A DNA stretch of 62,719 nucleotides, taken from Pseudomonas folii (GTDB lineage Bacteria > Pseudomonadota > Gammaproteobacteria > Pseudomonadales > Pseudomonadaceae). Numbering within the stretch: position 1 is the stretch's first letter; every line of letters begins with the position of its first letter. Below, in pieces: positions 52,854 through 62,719 of this stretch. The stretch lies in NCBI RefSeq assembly GCF_014357575.1, contig NZ_JACONW010000014.1, forward strand, positions 1-62,719. The letters run 5' to 3'. Below the pieces are notes generated by a model, which was not told the origin of the DNA, made no database searches, and was given only the letters and a program-made list of their open reading frames with translations. The translations under genes and the position numbers were made by a program.

Positions 52854-55664
52854 TCAGCCGATTTTCGCCTGTGTGACGCGATCTACCAGATAGACCAGCC
52901 CGTGGTAGTCGATCCCGCCATGTTGCGACAGGCCAATCTCGCAGGTGCGGCTGGTGGAGATGCCTTCGCTGCAGTGTTGGACCGCGTCTTTAAGGGTGCG
53001 CAGTGAGTGGGCGTTCAGCTCCGGCGTCGTGAAGCCTTTATCACCCGCGAAGCCGCAGCAATGAATGCCTTCCGGGATGACCACGTTCATGCTGCACAGG
53101 CGCGCCAGCTCAATCAGTGCCTGGCTTTCGCCCAGATGCTGGGTGCTGCAGGTGACGTGTACGGCGATGGCTTCTTGCTGGGGTGTGAAGGTCAGTTTGT
53201 CGAGCAGATGCGTGCGGATGAAACGTACGGGATCGTATAGATCCAGGCGTGTGTCTTTGAGGTTTTCCATCAGGCGCAAGGTGCACGGGCTGGTGTCGCA
53301 ATAGATCGGATCGAGCCCGCCGCGACTGGCTTTGCTCAGTGCAGCGAGCAGTTGCTGGCGCTTGTCGTCGGCCTGTTCTTTGTAACCTTTTGAGGCAAAA
53401 GGCTGGCCGCAGCACAGGTTGTCCTGATCGTCGGGGAACACTACTTGGTAGCCGGCTTTTTCCAGCAGGCCACGGGTTTTGTCCATCAGCGACATTTGTT
53501 CTTTATCACCCGCAGCAGGGCCCATGACTCGCGACACACAGGCGGCCAGATAGACCACGCGCGGGCGTTGATTCTCAATGGGCGGATTGAAACGAATCGC
53601 TTGTTCGGGCTGCGGCATGGCGGGGGACCACTGGGGCACGCGCCCGGCAGACGCTTTGCTCAGTGCGGCGGATATTTTTGCCAGCCTTGGCGCACCCAGC
53701 AGCATGCGCGCGCCATTGGCGGCGTGCAGGGTAAAGCGCGCACCTTGCAGTATGGTTTTGAAGTGATTGGCCATCCAGTCTGCGGCCTGTGCGTGACTGG
53801 CTTCCTGGCTGCGCAGCTTTTTGATCAGCTCGCCGGTATTGATGCCCACCGGGCAGCGTTGCGCGCACAGGCCGGTGGCGGCGCAGGTTTCGATGCCTTG
53901 ATAGTGATAAGCCTTTTCCAGTTCGTCGGTGTTGATGCCCGCACGTTTGCGCGCCTGAATGTCGCGCCAGATGACGATGCGCTGCCGTGGGCTGAGGGTC
54001 AGGCCTTTGGAAGGGCACACGGGTTCGCAGAAACCGCATTCGATGCATTTATCGATGATCTCGTCGGCGGCGGGCAGTGGTTTCAGGTGCTTGAGGTGGA
54101 TCTGCGGATCGGTGCTCAGCACCACGTCAGGGTTGAGAATGCCGTTGGGGTCGAGCAGCCGTTTGAGTTGCCACATCAATTGATAAGCGTCGTGGCCCCA
54201 TTCCAGTTCGACGAAGGGCGCCATGTTGCGGCCAGTGCCGTGTTCGGCCTTGAGCGAGCCGCCGAATTCGACCCCCACCAGTTGCGCGACGTCTTCCATG
54301 AACGCCTGATAACGAGCCACTTCCTCTGGGTTGTTGAAGCCTTGGGTGAAGACGAAGTGCAGGTTACCTTCCAGCGCATGGCCGAACAGGATGGCTTCGT
54401 CGTAGTGGTGTTTGTCGAACAGCGCGATCAGGCGACGCACGCCGATGGCCAGTTGTTCGACGGGGAAGGTCACGTCTTCGATGATCACCGTGGTGCCGGT
54501 TTGCCGGACTGCGCCGACGGCGGGGAAGGTGTCTTTGCGGATGGCCCACAGACGGGCGTTTTCCAGTGGGTCTTCGGTGAAATCGACCTGTTTCTCCACT
54601 GGGAAAGACGCTAGCGAGGCCATGATCTGCGCCAGCTGTTCATGCAGTAAAGGTCGGGACGCGGCGCGGGCCTCGATCAGCAGCGCGCAGGCATTTGCTG
54701 ACAGTTCACGTACGAAGGCGGGCATGCCGGGTTTGTCCTGCACCGAGCGCATGCTGCGTCGGTCGAGCAGTTCGACGGCGGCCACGGGTTGGCCTTTCAG
54801 GACCGTGACGGCGTTGCAGCAGGTCTCCACGTCCGGGAAGACGATCAATGCTGAGGCTTTGTTGGGATGGTCGATGACGGTGTCGTAGGTCACTGCGCTG
54901 ATAAAGCCCAGCGTGCCCTCGGAACCGACCAATAGGTGGCTGAGGATATCCAGTGGCTCATCAAAATCCACCAGGGCGTTGAGTGACAGGCCGGTGGTGT
55001 TTTTCAGGCGATATTTGTGGCGGATTTTTGCAGCAAGCTCGGCGTTGGCGCGGGTTTCACGGCCCAGTCTGGCCAGCTCTTCCAGCAAGTCTGCATGGCT
55101 GATGCGAAAGGCTGCGACGCTGTTCGGGTCTTCGGTGTCGATGCGGGTGCCGTCGGCCAGTATCACGCGGATACCTGCGAGAGTGTGGTAAGTATTTTGC
55201 GCGGTGCCACAGCACATGCCGCTAGCGTTGTTGGCGACGATGCCGCCGATTTTGCAGGCGTTGATGGACGCCGGGTCCGGGCCGATCTTGCGGCCATAGG
55301 GTGCGAGCCAGGCGTTGGCTTGCGCACCGATCACACCCGGTTGCAGGCGGATTTGCGTGCCGTTGTCGCGCACTTCGCGGCCGTTCCAGTTGTCGCCCAA
55401 TACCAATAGCACTGAATCGCTGATGGCTTGGCCCGAGAGGCTGGTGCCCGCGGCGCGAAAGGTCACCGGGACGTTTTCGCGATGGGCCAGTTTGAGTAAG
55501 GCGATCATTTCATCTTCGGATTCAACGCGGATCACCAGCTTGGGAATCAACCGGTAGAAACTCGCGTCGGTGCCGAAGGCCAATGTTGAAAGCGGATCGT
55601 CGAAGCGGCGATTGGCGGGGATCAGGCGGTGGGCTTCGGTCAGGAAGGAAGCAGGGAGGCTCAT
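52854..55664 (-). CDS. dld: FAD- and Fe-S-dependent D-lactate dehydrogenase
   Basis: 936 aa. The N-terminal FAD_binding_4 domain (FRAAGTSLSGQAISDSVLLV) and FAD-oxidase C-terminal domain occupy about 1-500. Two ferredoxin-type clusters follow (CIECGFCEPVCP near 538 and CAATGLCAQRCPVG near 591), then two CCG domains (LCCGQPFASKG near 750, IHCCGFAGDKGF near 870). It oxidises D-lactate at the inner membrane and passes electrons to quinone. Position and length match PA4772 (lldE/dld). Separated from lldD by 90 bases. Confidence 0.92.
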   Translation of the reverse strand: MSLPASFLTEAHRLIPANRRFDDPLSTLAFGTDASFYRLIPKLVIRVESEDEMIALLKLAHRENVPVTFRAAGTSLSGQAISDSVLLVLGDNWNGREVRDNGTQIRLQPGVIGAQANAWLAPYGRKIGPDPASINACKIGGIVANNASGMCCGTAQNTYHTLAGIRVILADGTRIDTEDPNSVAAFRISHADLLEELARLGRETRANAELAAKIRHKYRLKNTTGLSLNALVDFDEPLDILSHLLVGSEGTLGFISAVTYDTVIDHPNKASALIVFPDVETCCNAVTVLKGQPVAAVELLDRRSMRSVQDKPGMPAFVRELSANACALLIEARAASRPLLHEQLAQIMASLASFPVEKQVDFTEDPLENARLWAIRKDTFPAVGAVRQTGTTVIIEDVTFPVEQLAIGVRRLIALFDKHHYDEAILFGHALEGNLHFVFTQGFNNPEEVARYQAFMEDVAQLVGVEFGGSLKAEHGTGRNMAPFVELEWGHDAYQLMWQLKRLLDPNGILNPDVVLSTDPQIHLKHLKPLPAADEIIDKCIECGFCEPVCPSKGLTLSPRQRIVIWRDIQARKRAGINTDELEKAYHYQGIETCAATGLCAQRCPVGINTGELIKKLRSQEASHAQAADWMANHFKTILQGARFTLHAANGARMLLGAPRLAKISAALSKASAGRVPQWSPAMPQPEQAIRFNPPIENQRPRVVYLAACVSRVMGPAAGDKEQMSLMDKTRGLLEKAGYQVVFPDDQDNLCCGQPFASKGYKEQADDKRQQLLAALSKASRGGLDPIYCDTSPCTLRLMENLKDTRLDLYDPVRFIRTHLLDKLTFTPQQEAIAVHVTCSTQHLGESQALIELARLCSMNVVIPEGIHCCGFAGDKGFTTPELNAHSLRTLKDAVQHCSEGISTSRTCEIGLSQHGGIDYHGLVYLVDRVTQAKIG

Positions 55665-55754
55665 GCGGTCTTCCTCAGGCAGTCAGGGGCTCAGGTTTTC
55701 AGGATTAGCGACGTCGCGGCATCTGGCGTGCCGCGTACGTTGTGATGCATGAGT

Positions 55755-56900
55755 TCAGACGCCCAATTCACGGACAAGGGAATCGCGGGAAATTTCGCTG
55801 ATGGATTTGGCTCCGGTCAGCACCATGGCCACGCGCATTTCTTTTTCAAACAGGTCGAGCAGGTTCTTTACGCCAGCCTCGCCGTGGGTGGCCAAGGCAT
55901 AAATGAACGCGCGGCCGATCAGCACGGCGTCCGCACCCAGGGCGATCATCCGTACTACGTCCAGCCCGCTGCGAATGCCGGAGTCAGCGAGGATCTTCAG
56001 GTCGCCTTTCACGGCGTCGGCGATGGCGGGCAGGGCGCGAGCACTGGACAGCACGCCGTCGAGCTGGCGGCCGCCGTGGTTGGACACAATGATGCCGTCA
56101 GCGCCGAATTTCACAGCGTCGCGGGCGTCTTCCGGGTCAAGAATGCCCTTGATCAGCATCGGGCCGTCCCAGGTGTCGCGGATCCATTCCAGATCCTTCC
56201 AGGAAATGGACGGATCGAAGTTGTTGCCCAGCCAACCAATATAGTCGGCAAGGCCGGTCGGGTTACCACGGTAGGTCGAGATGTTGCCCAGGTCGTGGGG
56301 GCGGCCGTTTACGCCGACGTCCCACGCCCATTGAGGATGGGTCATGGCTTGCAGCACGCGGCGCATCGGGCCGTTTGCGCCGCTCATGCCGTGATGGGCA
56401 TCACGATAGCGTGCACCGGGCACCGGCATGTCCACGGTGAACACCAGCGTTTTGACCCCGGCGGCTTTGGCGCGCTCCAGGGCGTTGCGCATGAAGCCGC
56501 GATCCTTGAGCACATAGAGCTGAAACCAGATGGGGCGGTCGATGGCTGGTGCGACTTCTTCAATCGGGCAGACGGACACTGTGGACAAGGTGAACGGAAT
56601 ACCTTTGCTGGCGGCTGCGCGTGCTGCCTGAACCTCGCCCCTGCGGGCGTACATGCCGCACAGGCCGATGGGCGCCAGGGCCATGGGCATGCTCATGGTT
56701 TCGCCGAACAGTGAGGTTTCCAGATTCAGCTCGGACATGTTTTTCAGGACGCGCTGACGCAAGGCAATGCTGGCAAGGTCCGAGACGTTGTGGCGCAAAG
56801 TGTGCTCGGCGTAAGCGCCGCCGTCAGCGTAGTGAAACAGGAACGGCGGCAGCTTGCGTTGCGCTGCTGCGCGGTAGTCAGTGGAAGCGGAAATAATCAT
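55755..56900 (-). CDS. lldD: L-lactate dehydrogenase (FMN-dependent)
   Basis: 381 aa, same as E. coli LldD in size. Alpha-hydroxyacid oxidase family: [20 protein letters not shown] at the start, catalytic His near 275 in [10 protein letters not shown], and [20 protein letters not shown] binding the FMN phosphate. It is membrane-associated and turns L-lactate to pyruvate with quinone as acceptor. It lies between lldP and dld in the lactate operon. Confidence 0.95.
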   Translation of the reverse strand: MIISASTDYRAAAQRKLPPFLFHYADGGAYAEHTLRHNVSDLASIALRQRVLKNMSELNLETSLFGETMSMPMALAPIGLCGMYARRGEVQAARAAASKGIPFTLSTVSVCPIEEVAPAIDRPIWFQLYVLKDRGFMRNALERAKAAGVKTLVFTVDMPVPGARYRDAHHGMSGANGPMRRVLQAMTHPQWAWDVGVNGRPHDLGNISTYRGNPTGLADYIGWLGNNFDPSISWKDLEWIRDTWDGPMLIKGILDPEDARDAVKFGADGIIVSNHGGRQLDGVLSSARALPAIADAVKGDLKILADSGIRSGLDVVRMIALGADAVLIGRAFIYALATHGEAGVKNLLDLFEKEMRVAMVLTGAKSISEISRDSLVRELGV

Positions 56901-56963
56901 GGGCTCTCACAACTCGAGTGGGTGGGCAGCCGGGCGCGCTCAATGCACCCGGCGCTTGTTTCA

Positions 56964-58655
56964 TCAGTGCACTAGCATGCCGGTGAACCAGTACGCCTGG
57001 GCGTAGGTCATGCAGCCGATGATGGTGGCGAAGAAAATGCTGTGCTTGAGGGTGAAGCGGAACAGGTCCGATTCCTTGCCCACCAACCCGGTTGCGGCGC
57101 AGGCAACGGCGATGGACTGCGGGGAAATCATCTTGCCCGTCACGCCGCCGGTCGAGTTGGCCGCGACCATCAGCACATCACTGACGCCCACCTGATGCGC
57201 GGTGGTCGCTTGCAGTGAGCCAAACAACGCGTTCGACGAGGTGTCCGAGCCGGTCAGGAACACGCCCAGCCAACCCAGGAATGGCGAGAAGAACGGGAAG
57301 GCTGCGCCAGTCCCGGCCAGTACCAGGGCGAGAGTCGAGGACATGCCCGAGTAGTTCATGACAAAGGCAAAGGCCAGCACCATGCCGATGGACACGATGG
57401 CCCAGCGCAATTCTTTGAGGGTTTCTTTGAACGTTGTCAGACCGGTGCTCGGGGTAATCCGCAACACGATCATTGCGAGGATGGCGGAGAACAGAATCGC
57501 CGTACCCGATGCCGCGATCAGATCGAACTTGTACACCGCAGGCATGGCTGTGGCGTTGGCGACGATGGGCGCGGTTTTCATCACCAGTTGGTCGAGGTAC
57601 GGAATCGGGATGTTCATCGTCCACGCCTGCATGGCGCCACCGGCCAGAAACATCGCTTTGAAGGGCTTCAGCGTCCAGATGGTGACCATCACGGTGAGAA
57701 TCAGGAACGGCGACCACGCCTTGAAGATCTGGCCCATGGTGTAGGGCGATTTAACCGAGGAGCGCGGCTGATTGAAACTGCCAGGGTTGCCCATGACCGC
57801 TGCGCCGCCCGAACTGCTGACCACGGTTTCCCCGGCTTTTTTCGGCTGCCAGACTTTCAGGAAGAAGGTCAGGGCGACCATGCTGACCAGTGCCGAGGTG
57901 ATGTCCGGCAGTTCCGGGCCTATATAGTTGGAGGTCAGGTATTGGGTGATCCCGAAGCTCAAGCCTGCGACCAGTGCGGCGGGCCAGGTTTCTTTGACGC
58001 CTTTGACGCCGTCCATCATGAACATCAGCCAGAACGGCACGAACACCGACAGGAAAGGCAATTGCCGACCCGCCATGGCGCCAATCTTGAATGGGTCGAT
58101 CCCTGACACCTGGCCCGCCACAATCACCGGAATCCCCAAGGCACCGAACGCAACCGGTGCGGTATTAGCAATCAGGCACAGCCCCGCCGCATAAAGCGGG
58201 TTAAGGCCGAGGCCGACCAGCAAGGCGGCGGTAATTGCCACGGGAGCGCCGAAGCCTGCCGCACCTTCCAGAAAGGCCCCGAAACAGAACGCGATCAACA
58301 GCACTTGCAGGCGTTGGTCATCGGTTATGGACATGACCGAGCTGCGGATGATCTCGAACTGTCCGCTTTTGACCGTCAGTTTGTAGAGGAAAACCGCAGC
58401 CACGATGATCCAGGCGATGGGCCACAGCCCGTACGCAAACCCATATCCAGCGGCCGCGAGCGCCATGCCAGCCGGCATCTGGAACGCGAAGATCGCAACC
58501 AGCACCGATAACGCCAGCGTAATACTGCCAGCGATGTGCCCTTTGAGCCTGAAGACGGCCAATGCCAGAAAGAAAAATACGATGGGTATGAGTGCAGCGG
58601 CGGCCGAAAGGCCAAGACTGCCCAAGGGTGTGTAGAGCTGTTGCCAGGTTTGCAT
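56964..58655 (-). CDS. lldP: L-lactate permease
   Basis: 563 aa, about 12-14 TM helices, LctP family. Starts [20 protein letters not shown]; signature regions include [20 protein letters not shown] and [20 protein letters not shown]. Proton-coupled lactate (and glycolate) uptake. The longer frame to 58847 is untranslated leader: AGGGGCCTCC before the ATG at 58655 and family length support the shorter form. First gene of the lld operon; divergent from lldR. Confidence 0.95.
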   Translation of the reverse strand: MQTWQQLYTPLGSLGLSAAAALIPIVFFFLALAVFRLKGHIAGSITLALSVLVAIFAFQMPAGMALAAAGYGFAYGLWPIAWIIVAAVFLYKLTVKSGQFEIIRSSVMSITDDQRLQVLLIAFCFGAFLEGAAGFGAPVAITAALLVGLGLNPLYAAGLCLIANTAPVAFGALGIPVIVAGQVSGIDPFKIGAMAGRQLPFLSVFVPFWLMFMMDGVKGVKETWPAALVAGLSFGITQYLTSNYIGPELPDITSALVSMVALTFFLKVWQPKKAGETVVSSSGGAAVMGNPGSFNQPRSSVKSPYTMGQIFKAWSPFLILTVMVTIWTLKPFKAMFLAGGAMQAWTMNIPIPYLDQLVMKTAPIVANATAMPAVYKFDLIAASGTAILFSAILAMIVLRITPSTGLTTFKETLKELRWAIVSIGMVLAFAFVMNYSGMSSTLALVLAGTGAAFPFFSPFLGWLGVFLTGSDTSSNALFGSLQATTAHQVGVSDVLMVAANSTGGVTGKMISPQSIAVACAATGLVGKESDLFRFTLKHSIFFATIIGCMTYAQAYWFTGMLVH

Positions 58656-59061
58656 ATGGGAGGCCCCTAATTGTTTTTGGATAGGCCCGGTATTCCGTGT
58701 CTTACGTGCGAGGCTTCGGTCTGGCGCCCAGGTTGGCGGACGTCTTGCCGATGCTGACGAACGAATCGCACAGCTCACCAGTTCAAGCCTTTCGTCATCC
58801 CGAAAGGTACTTGCAGCGCAGTAGAGAGTAGCCGCTGACGCTGGCATTGGATAATTGGTAATACCAATTTACAATGTCTGATCGCTAGCGTAGAAGCCTT
58901 GGTATTGATGTGTCAATTTGCCGTGGGACGACTTTCGTAGCAGGCGCTGTGAAATCCACTGTTGATACGGTTTCTTAGGCGCTATCTGGCGGGTGCTTGA
59001 AGGGCTGCAATCAGCCAGAATACGCGGGCCCGGCAGCATGATCGGGGAAGTGGAGAAAGTG
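58656..59061. other. 406-base lldP-lldR divergent regulatory region
   Basis: Contains one perfect LldR-type operator (58853-58869) and a weaker half-site near 58896 (TTGGTATTGATG). Both promoters should lie here; no gene is supported. Confidence 0.8.
58853..58869. promoter_or_regulatory. LldR operator
   Basis: AATTGGTAATACCAATT is a 17-base palindrome with the GGTnnnACC core of FadR-subfamily regulators, close to E. coli LldR sites. It lies about 200 bases from both start codons. LldR probably binds here in the absence of lactate. Confidence 0.8.
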
Positions 59062-59829
59062 ATGGGCTTTGATCAGGTGCGTCAGCGCCGTTTGTCTGAC
59101 GATATTGTCGAGCAGCTTGAACGAATGATTCTTGAGGGCACGCTTAAATCGGGTGGTCGTCTGCCAGCCGAGCGTGCGCTTGCCGAGCAATTTGGTGTTT
59201 CCCGACCTTCCTTGCGCGAAGCGATCCAGAAACTGACCGCCAAGGGCTTGTTGACCAGCCGTCAGGGCGGCGGCAACTATGTAGTGGAGAACATCGGGTC
59301 CACCTTCAGCGATCCGCTGCTGCATCTGCTGGAAAGCAGCCCGGATGCGCAGCGCGACTTGCTTGAGTTTCGCCACACGCTTGAGGCGTCCTGTGCCTAT
59401 TACGCCGCCATGCGCGCCACGGATGTGGATCGCGAGCGCCTGCGGTTAGCGTTCGACACGTTGCAGGATTGTTATGGGCGTGAGGGGGAAGTCAGTCGAG
59501 CGGAGGAGGGCGCGGCGGATGCCAGCTTTCACATGGCCATTGCTGAAGCCAGTCATAACGCGATTTTGCTGCACACCATCCGAGGGCTATTCGATCTGCT
59601 CAAGCGTAACGTGGTGACTAACATCGGCGGGATGTACAAACAGCGCAGCGAAACCCGCGACATGCTGATCAGTCAGCACCGGGAGTTATACACCGCCATT
59701 ATTGAAGGTCGCGCGGACGATGCCCGCGATATTTCCAGTCGCCATTTGCTTTATGTGCAGGAAGTGCTGGAAGAAGTGCGGCTGCAGGTGCAGCGCACGG
59801 CTCGGGCTGAGCGGCGTAATGGGATGTGA
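59062..59829 (+). CDS. lldR: Lactate-responsive GntR/FadR-family repressor LldR
   Basis: 255 aa. Winged helix (MGFDQVRQRRLSDDIVEQLE, AERALAEQFGVSRPSLREAI, QGGGNYVVENIG) and an FCD ligand domain (LLEFRHTLEASCAYYAAMRA, FHMAIAEASHN). Sequence start matches P. aeruginosa LldR as I recall it. GGAGAAAGTG before the ATG at 59062 selects this start over an upstream in-frame one. Divergent from lldP, controls lldP-lldD-dld. Confidence 0.93.
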   Translation: MGFDQVRQRRLSDDIVEQLERMILEGTLKSGGRLPAERALAEQFGVSRPSLREAIQKLTAKGLLTSRQGGGNYVVENIGSTFSDPLLHLLESSPDAQRDLLEFRHTLEASCAYYAAMRATDVDRERLRLAFDTLQDCYGREGEVSRAEEGAADASFHMAIAEASHNAILLHTIRGLFDLLKRNVVTNIGGMYKQRSETRDMLISQHRELYTAIIEGRADDARDISSRHLLYVQEVLEEVRLQVQRTARAERRNGM

Positions 59830-59874
59830 TGAGATAGAACTGTAGGGCGGTTAGTCTGTGCTGTCCCGTCTGCC

Positions 59875-59964
59875 GTGGGACCGGCTTTAGCCGGGAAGAG
59901 GCCGTTACAGTCACTAAAAATGTGTCGTCAGAAATGTCGCCTTCCCGGCTAAAGCCGGTCCCAC
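59875..59964. repeat. REP-type palindrome
   Basis: GTGGGACCGGCTTTAGCCGG with arm CCGGCTAAAGCCGGTCCCAC, the same subtype as the tandem array at 21225-21598. Confidence 0.85.
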
Positions 59965-60044
59965 GTCGAGGGCCCTATTTGCAGGCAGACATGAGGTCGC
60001 GCCTGCAAATAGAGCCTCGCAGAGTAATGAATCAGGCGCTAAGC

Positions 60045-60527
60045 CTAATCATCCTTACCCTTGGTCCGCACGGCACGCTGTAGTTCGCGATCGGAATCAC
60101 GCTCACGCTCGGTGTGGCGCTTGTCGTATTCCTTTTTACCTTTACCCAGAGCAATTTCGCACTTGATCAAGTGCTGCTTCCAGTAAAGGGAAAGCGCTAC
60201 GCAGGCATAGCCTTTCTGCTGTACAGACGACGTCAGCTTTTCAAGCTCGCGCTGGTTCAGCAGCAGTTTACGGGTGCGTGTCGGGTCAGCGATGACGTGG
60301 GTGCTGGCGGTCGTCAACGGCGAGATATGGCTACCCATTAGCCAGGCCTCACCGTCTTTGAGCAGCACATAACTGTCGACCAGCTGTACCTTGTTGGCAC
60401 GCAGACTTTTTACTTCCCAACCAGCCAGGACCAGACCGGCCTCGAACTTGTGTTCGATGAAGTAATCGTGACGCGCCTTTTTATTTTGCGCGATGGTCCC
60501 TGTAGGGTGTTTCTTGAGCTTAGCCAT
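60045..60527 (-). CDS. smpB: SsrA-binding protein SmpB
   Basis: 160 aa OB-fold RNA-binding protein that carries tmRNA into stalled ribosomes. Conserved [34 protein letters not shown], and the basic C-terminal tail ([20 protein letters not shown]). Start at [10 protein letters not shown]; the longer frame adds 27 unrelated residues. Its partner ssrA is about 8 kb away in the same window. Confidence 0.97.
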   Translation of the reverse strand: MAKLKKHPTGTIAQNKKARHDYFIEHKFEAGLVLAGWEVKSLRANKVQLVDSYVLLKDGEAWLMGSHISPLTTASTHVIADPTRTRKLLLNQRELEKLTSSVQQKGYACVALSLYWKQHLIKCEIALGKGKKEYDKRHTERERDSDRELQRAVRTKGKDD

Positions 60528-60855
60528 AGGCGACGCATTATAGGGACTCGCCGCGATGTCGGCTATGGGGAAGCGCATGCTTGAGCACGATGATTTAATC
60601 CCGGACAATGTGCCCGCTCAGGCGACGTGTTTCGGGTCCTGAAGCAAAGGTGACTAATATTTCATTCGAACCGATGCTGGCTCGCCAGGTCGATTTGTTC
60701 ATCACGCTGTTCACCACGGTGACGTGTGTTCGCAGTATCCGCAGGTTGGGTGACGGGCCTTGGCGCTCCTTGCTTTGACGTTTTTTTGATGCGCTATGTG
60801 GCGCCGTTCGGCATTCTTGTTGTATCTGCCGCGCAGCTTTGGAATTGACGCTGAC

Positions 60856-61290
60856 ATGACTACGCATATTCAACGTTCCGCTCTTTTGCCCTATCCGGCC
60901 AAGGCTCTCTATGACCTGGTCAATGATGTGGAGCGCTATTCGGAATTCTTGCCCTGGTGCTCCGCCTCTAAAGTGCTGGAGGCGAGCGAGGAGCACATGC
61001 GTGCCAGCCTGGAGATCGCCAAAGGCGGCCTGAGCCAGCATTTTGTTACGAAAAACACACTGGTGCCGGGGCAGTCCATCATCATGGATCTGGTTGAAGG
61101 GCCGTTCGAGCAGTTGCATGGCGTCTGGACATTCAAGGCGCTGGGCGAGAAAGCCTGCAAGATCAGTCTCGATCTGTCCTTCGATTACGCAGGCCCAATC
61201 GTTCGCGCCACGCTTGGACCTTTGTTCAATCAGGCGGCTAATACGTTGGTGGATGCGTTCTGTCAGCGAGCGAAAGAGTTGCATGCCTGA
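60856..61290 (+). CDS. ratA: RatA/Coq10-type START-domain protein
   Basis: 144 aa. MTTHIQRSALLPYPAKALYD, LVNDVERYSEFLPWCSASKV and the C-terminal AANTLVDAFCQRAKELHA define the family. In E. coli RatA affects 70S ribosome association; eukaryotic and many bacterial relatives help ubiquinone (Coq10). Divergent from smpB as in other gammaproteobacteria. Overlaps rnfH by 8 bases. Confidence 0.92.
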   Translation: MTTHIQRSALLPYPAKALYDLVNDVERYSEFLPWCSASKVLEASEEHMRASLEIAKGGLSQHFVTKNTLVPGQSIIMDLVEGPFEQLHGVWTFKALGEKACKISLDLSFDYAGPIVRATLGPLFNQAANTLVDAFCQRAKELHA

Positions 61291-61594
61291 GACGATGATC
61301 ACCGTTGAGCTGGTGCACGCCGGTGTGGACCGGCAACTGCTGCGTGCTGTTGAAGTTCCTGCAGGGGCGACTGTTCAACAGGCACTGCTGCTCTCCGGCG
61401 TCGGTGGCGAGTTTCCCGAGCTGGATCTCGAGCATTGCCCGGTTGGCATCTTCGGTAAAGTTGTCGGCCATGAGCGTGTGCTGGAGCATGGCGACCGGAT
61501 CGAGATCTATCGTCCGCTGCTGGCTGATCCAAAGGAGGTTCGGCGCTTGCGAGCCGCCAAGGCCGCCAAGGCTCGGCAGGCGAGCGAACGTTAG
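61283..61594 (+). CDS. rnfH: RnfH family protein
   Basis: 103 aa ubiquitin-like beta-grasp fold: ITVELVHAGVDRQLLRAVEV, QALLLSGVGGEFPELDLEHC, VGIFGKVVGHERVLEHGDRI and EIYRPLLADPKEVRRLRAAK. Function unclear; no rnf genes are present. It is translationally coupled to ratA (8-base overlap). Confidence 0.92.
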   Translation: MPETMITVELVHAGVDRQLLRAVEVPAGATVQQALLLSGVGGEFPELDLEHCPVGIFGKVVGHERVLEHGDRIEIYRPLLADPKEVRRLRAAKAAKARQASER

Positions 61595-61623
61595 GCCCAT
61601 CGTTTCAGCGAATCACAGACAGC

Positions 61624-61650
61624 AAAAAGCCCGGCATGCCGGGCTTTTTT
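61624..61650. terminator. Bidirectional Rho-independent terminator
   Basis: AAAAAGCCCGGC and GCCGGGCTTTTTT hairpin between the convergent rnfH and bamE genes; A- and T-runs on both sides let it work in both directions. Confidence 0.9.
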
Positions 61651-61666
61651 GTGCCTGCAGTATTGC

Positions 61667-62176
61667 TTACTGCGGCGACACATCCAGTGGTTCCTGGGTC
61701 GGAACAGGGACTGTCTCGACTTTGTCGACGTCCTTCTGGATCTGATCAAGCAGCGAGCCTGGCTTGGCAGGTTCTTCTTTTGGCTGCTCTGGCGTGGCCG
61801 TGGAATTACCGTCGTTGCCAAGAATGGCTTCATCACGGCTCACGCCTGGCATGAAGTCACCCGACAGGCTGACCAATTGGTCATTGCCGTTGAAGATCAG
61901 CGAAACACGCTCTTGCTGACGTTCACCGCCACCAGGCTGCAAGCTGTACAGGTAATCCCAGCGATCGGCATGGAAAGTGTCGGTCAGCAGAGGGTTGCCC
62001 ATGATAAACCGTACTTGCCGTCGGGTCATTCCCGGCCTTAACTGGTCTATCATGTCCTGCGTGACGACATTGCCTTGCTGGATGTCGATTTTGTAAACCC
62101 CGGGGAATGAACAACCGGCGAGTGCGAGCAGTCCCACAAGGGTGAAACTGGTTAGCAGGAGCTTGGTGTTTTGCAT
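61667..62176 (-). CDS. bamE: Outer membrane assembly lipoprotein BamE (OmlA)
   Basis: 169 aa. Lipobox LAGC with Cys22, then [20 protein letters not shown] and [20 protein letters not shown], the BamE fold, which helps BamA-D insert outer-membrane proteins. The C-terminal 60 residues are a low-complexity Pro/Glu/Asp tail, typical of Pseudomonas OmlA. Divergent from fur across 98 bases. Confidence 0.95.
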   Translation of the reverse strand: MQNTKLLLTSFTLVGLLALAGCSFPGVYKIDIQQGNVVTQDMIDQLRPGMTRRQVRFIMGNPLLTDTFHADRWDYLYSLQPGGGERQQERVSLIFNGNDQLVSLSGDFMPGVSRDEAILGNDGNSTATPEQPKEEPAKPGSLLDQIQKDVDKVETVPVPTQEPLDVSPQ

Positions 62177-62274
62177 CGGTGGGCGACTTCCACTATCTTG
62201 GCTGGGACAACGTAAACCCCGATCATACCTGCATTAAGAGAAGCTGCGAAGCAGCGTCTGCGAGAAAGCTGACC

Positions 62275-62682
62275 ATGGTTGAAAATAGCGAACTACGAAA
62301 AGCCGGACTTAAAGTGACCCTGCCACGGGTCAAAATACTACAGATGCTCGATTCCGCCGAGCAGCGCCACATGAGTGCTGAGGATGTTTACAAGGCTCTG
62401 ATGGAAGCTAGCGAGGACGTCGGACTGGCCACGGTTTACCGTGTCCTGACCCAATTCGAAGCTGCCGGATTAGTGGTTCGCCACAATTTCGACGGTGGAC
62501 ATGCGGTATTCGAACTGGCTGACGGAGGCCACCACGACCATATGGTCAACGTGGAATCCGGAGAAGTGATCGAGTTCTTCGACGAAGAAATCGAAAAACT
62601 CCAGAAGGCGATTGTCGAGCGGCACGGTTTCGATTTGGTGGATCACAATTTGGTGCTGTACGTGCGCAATAAAAAGGCTTAA
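62275..62682 (+). CDS. fur: Ferric uptake regulator Fur
   Basis: 135 aa. Winged-helix domain (MVENSELRKAGLKVTLPRVK, VGLATVYRVLTQFEAAGLVV) and dimer/metal domain with HHDHM and the His/Glu sites around VDHNLVLYV. It represses iron-uptake genes when bound to Fe(II). The protein has no Cys at all: where P. aeruginosa Fur has its single Cys (HMVCVD) this one has Asn (HMVNVE), so no structural Cys-zinc site can exist. Start fixed by family alignment; the longer frame is not supported. Confidence 0.97.
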   Translation: MVENSELRKAGLKVTLPRVKILQMLDSAEQRHMSAEDVYKALMEASEDVGLATVYRVLTQFEAAGLVVRHNFDGGHAVFELADGGHHDHMVNVESGEVIEFFDEEIEKLQKAIVERHGFDLVDHNLVLYVRNKKA

Positions 62683-62719
62683 ATCCTTTTTTGACGCAAC
62701 AGCAAAGGCGACCTTAGGG

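Noticed and set aside
52854..55664. Glycolate oxidase GlcD/GlcF fusion instead of D-lactate dehydrogenase
   Set aside because: Size, two 4Fe-4S motifs and linkage with lldD and lldP favour D-lactate dehydrogenase; no glc genes are nearby.

Overview
The window is chromosomal DNA of a Pseudomonas species, most likely of the fluorescens/syringae lineage. The evidence is gene order, protein sequence, a tmRNA whose tag reads ANDDNYGAQLAA, and many Pseudomonas-type REP palindromes between genes. From memory, the left end has the order of P. aeruginosa PA4493-PA4506 (roxRS to dpp) and the right end that of PA4764-PA4772 (fur, bamE, rnfH, ratA, smpB, lld). About 30 kb of more variable genes lies between these blocks.

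0-13 kb, minus strand: a dipeptide/tripeptide uptake locus with four periplasmic binding proteins, an OprD-type porin (opdP-like), two permeases and two ATPases (dppA x3, opdP, dppA, dppBCDF). 13-18.5 kb: a 737-aa protein that joins a metallopeptidase-like HEFGH motif to a HET-C-like region, a SIMPL-domain periplasmic protein, and the RoxS/RoxR (RegB/RegA-type) redox two-component system. 18.5-27.5 kb: an SbmA/BacA-like ABC protein, then a galactarate/glucarate set (FadR-type regulator, kdgD, gudP, garD) and a zinc alcohol dehydrogenase.

27.5-38 kb: an alpha/beta hydrolase with a DUF3182-type protein, small membrane proteins, and an apparent lysine/pipecolate/2-aminoadipate branch (amaA-like oxidase, hglS 2-oxoadipate dioxygenase/decarboxylase, class III aminotransferase), then a chemoreceptor. 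38-50 kb: small and accessory genes, including two AraC regulators, an SDR, a Tat-type aldo/keto reductase, a DUF6396-like protein and two small paralogues (DUF3077-like). Each paralogue follows a leader that folds into the same branched structure with compensatory changes.

50-52.3 kb: tmRNA (ssrA), and just beyond its 3' end a two-gene cassette whose larger product looks like an N-terminal-threonine (proteasome/HslV-type) hydrolase. 52.8-59.8 kb: lactate utilisation (dld, lldD, lldP and divergent lldR with a palindromic operator). 60-62.7 kb: smpB, ratA, rnfH, bamE and fur.

The best candidates for undescribed biology are the Ntn-hydrolase cassette beside ssrA, the HET-C/metallopeptidase protein inserted in the dpp-rox block, and the paired structured leaders. 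A 152-bp dispersed repeat built around a REP palindrome is also notable.
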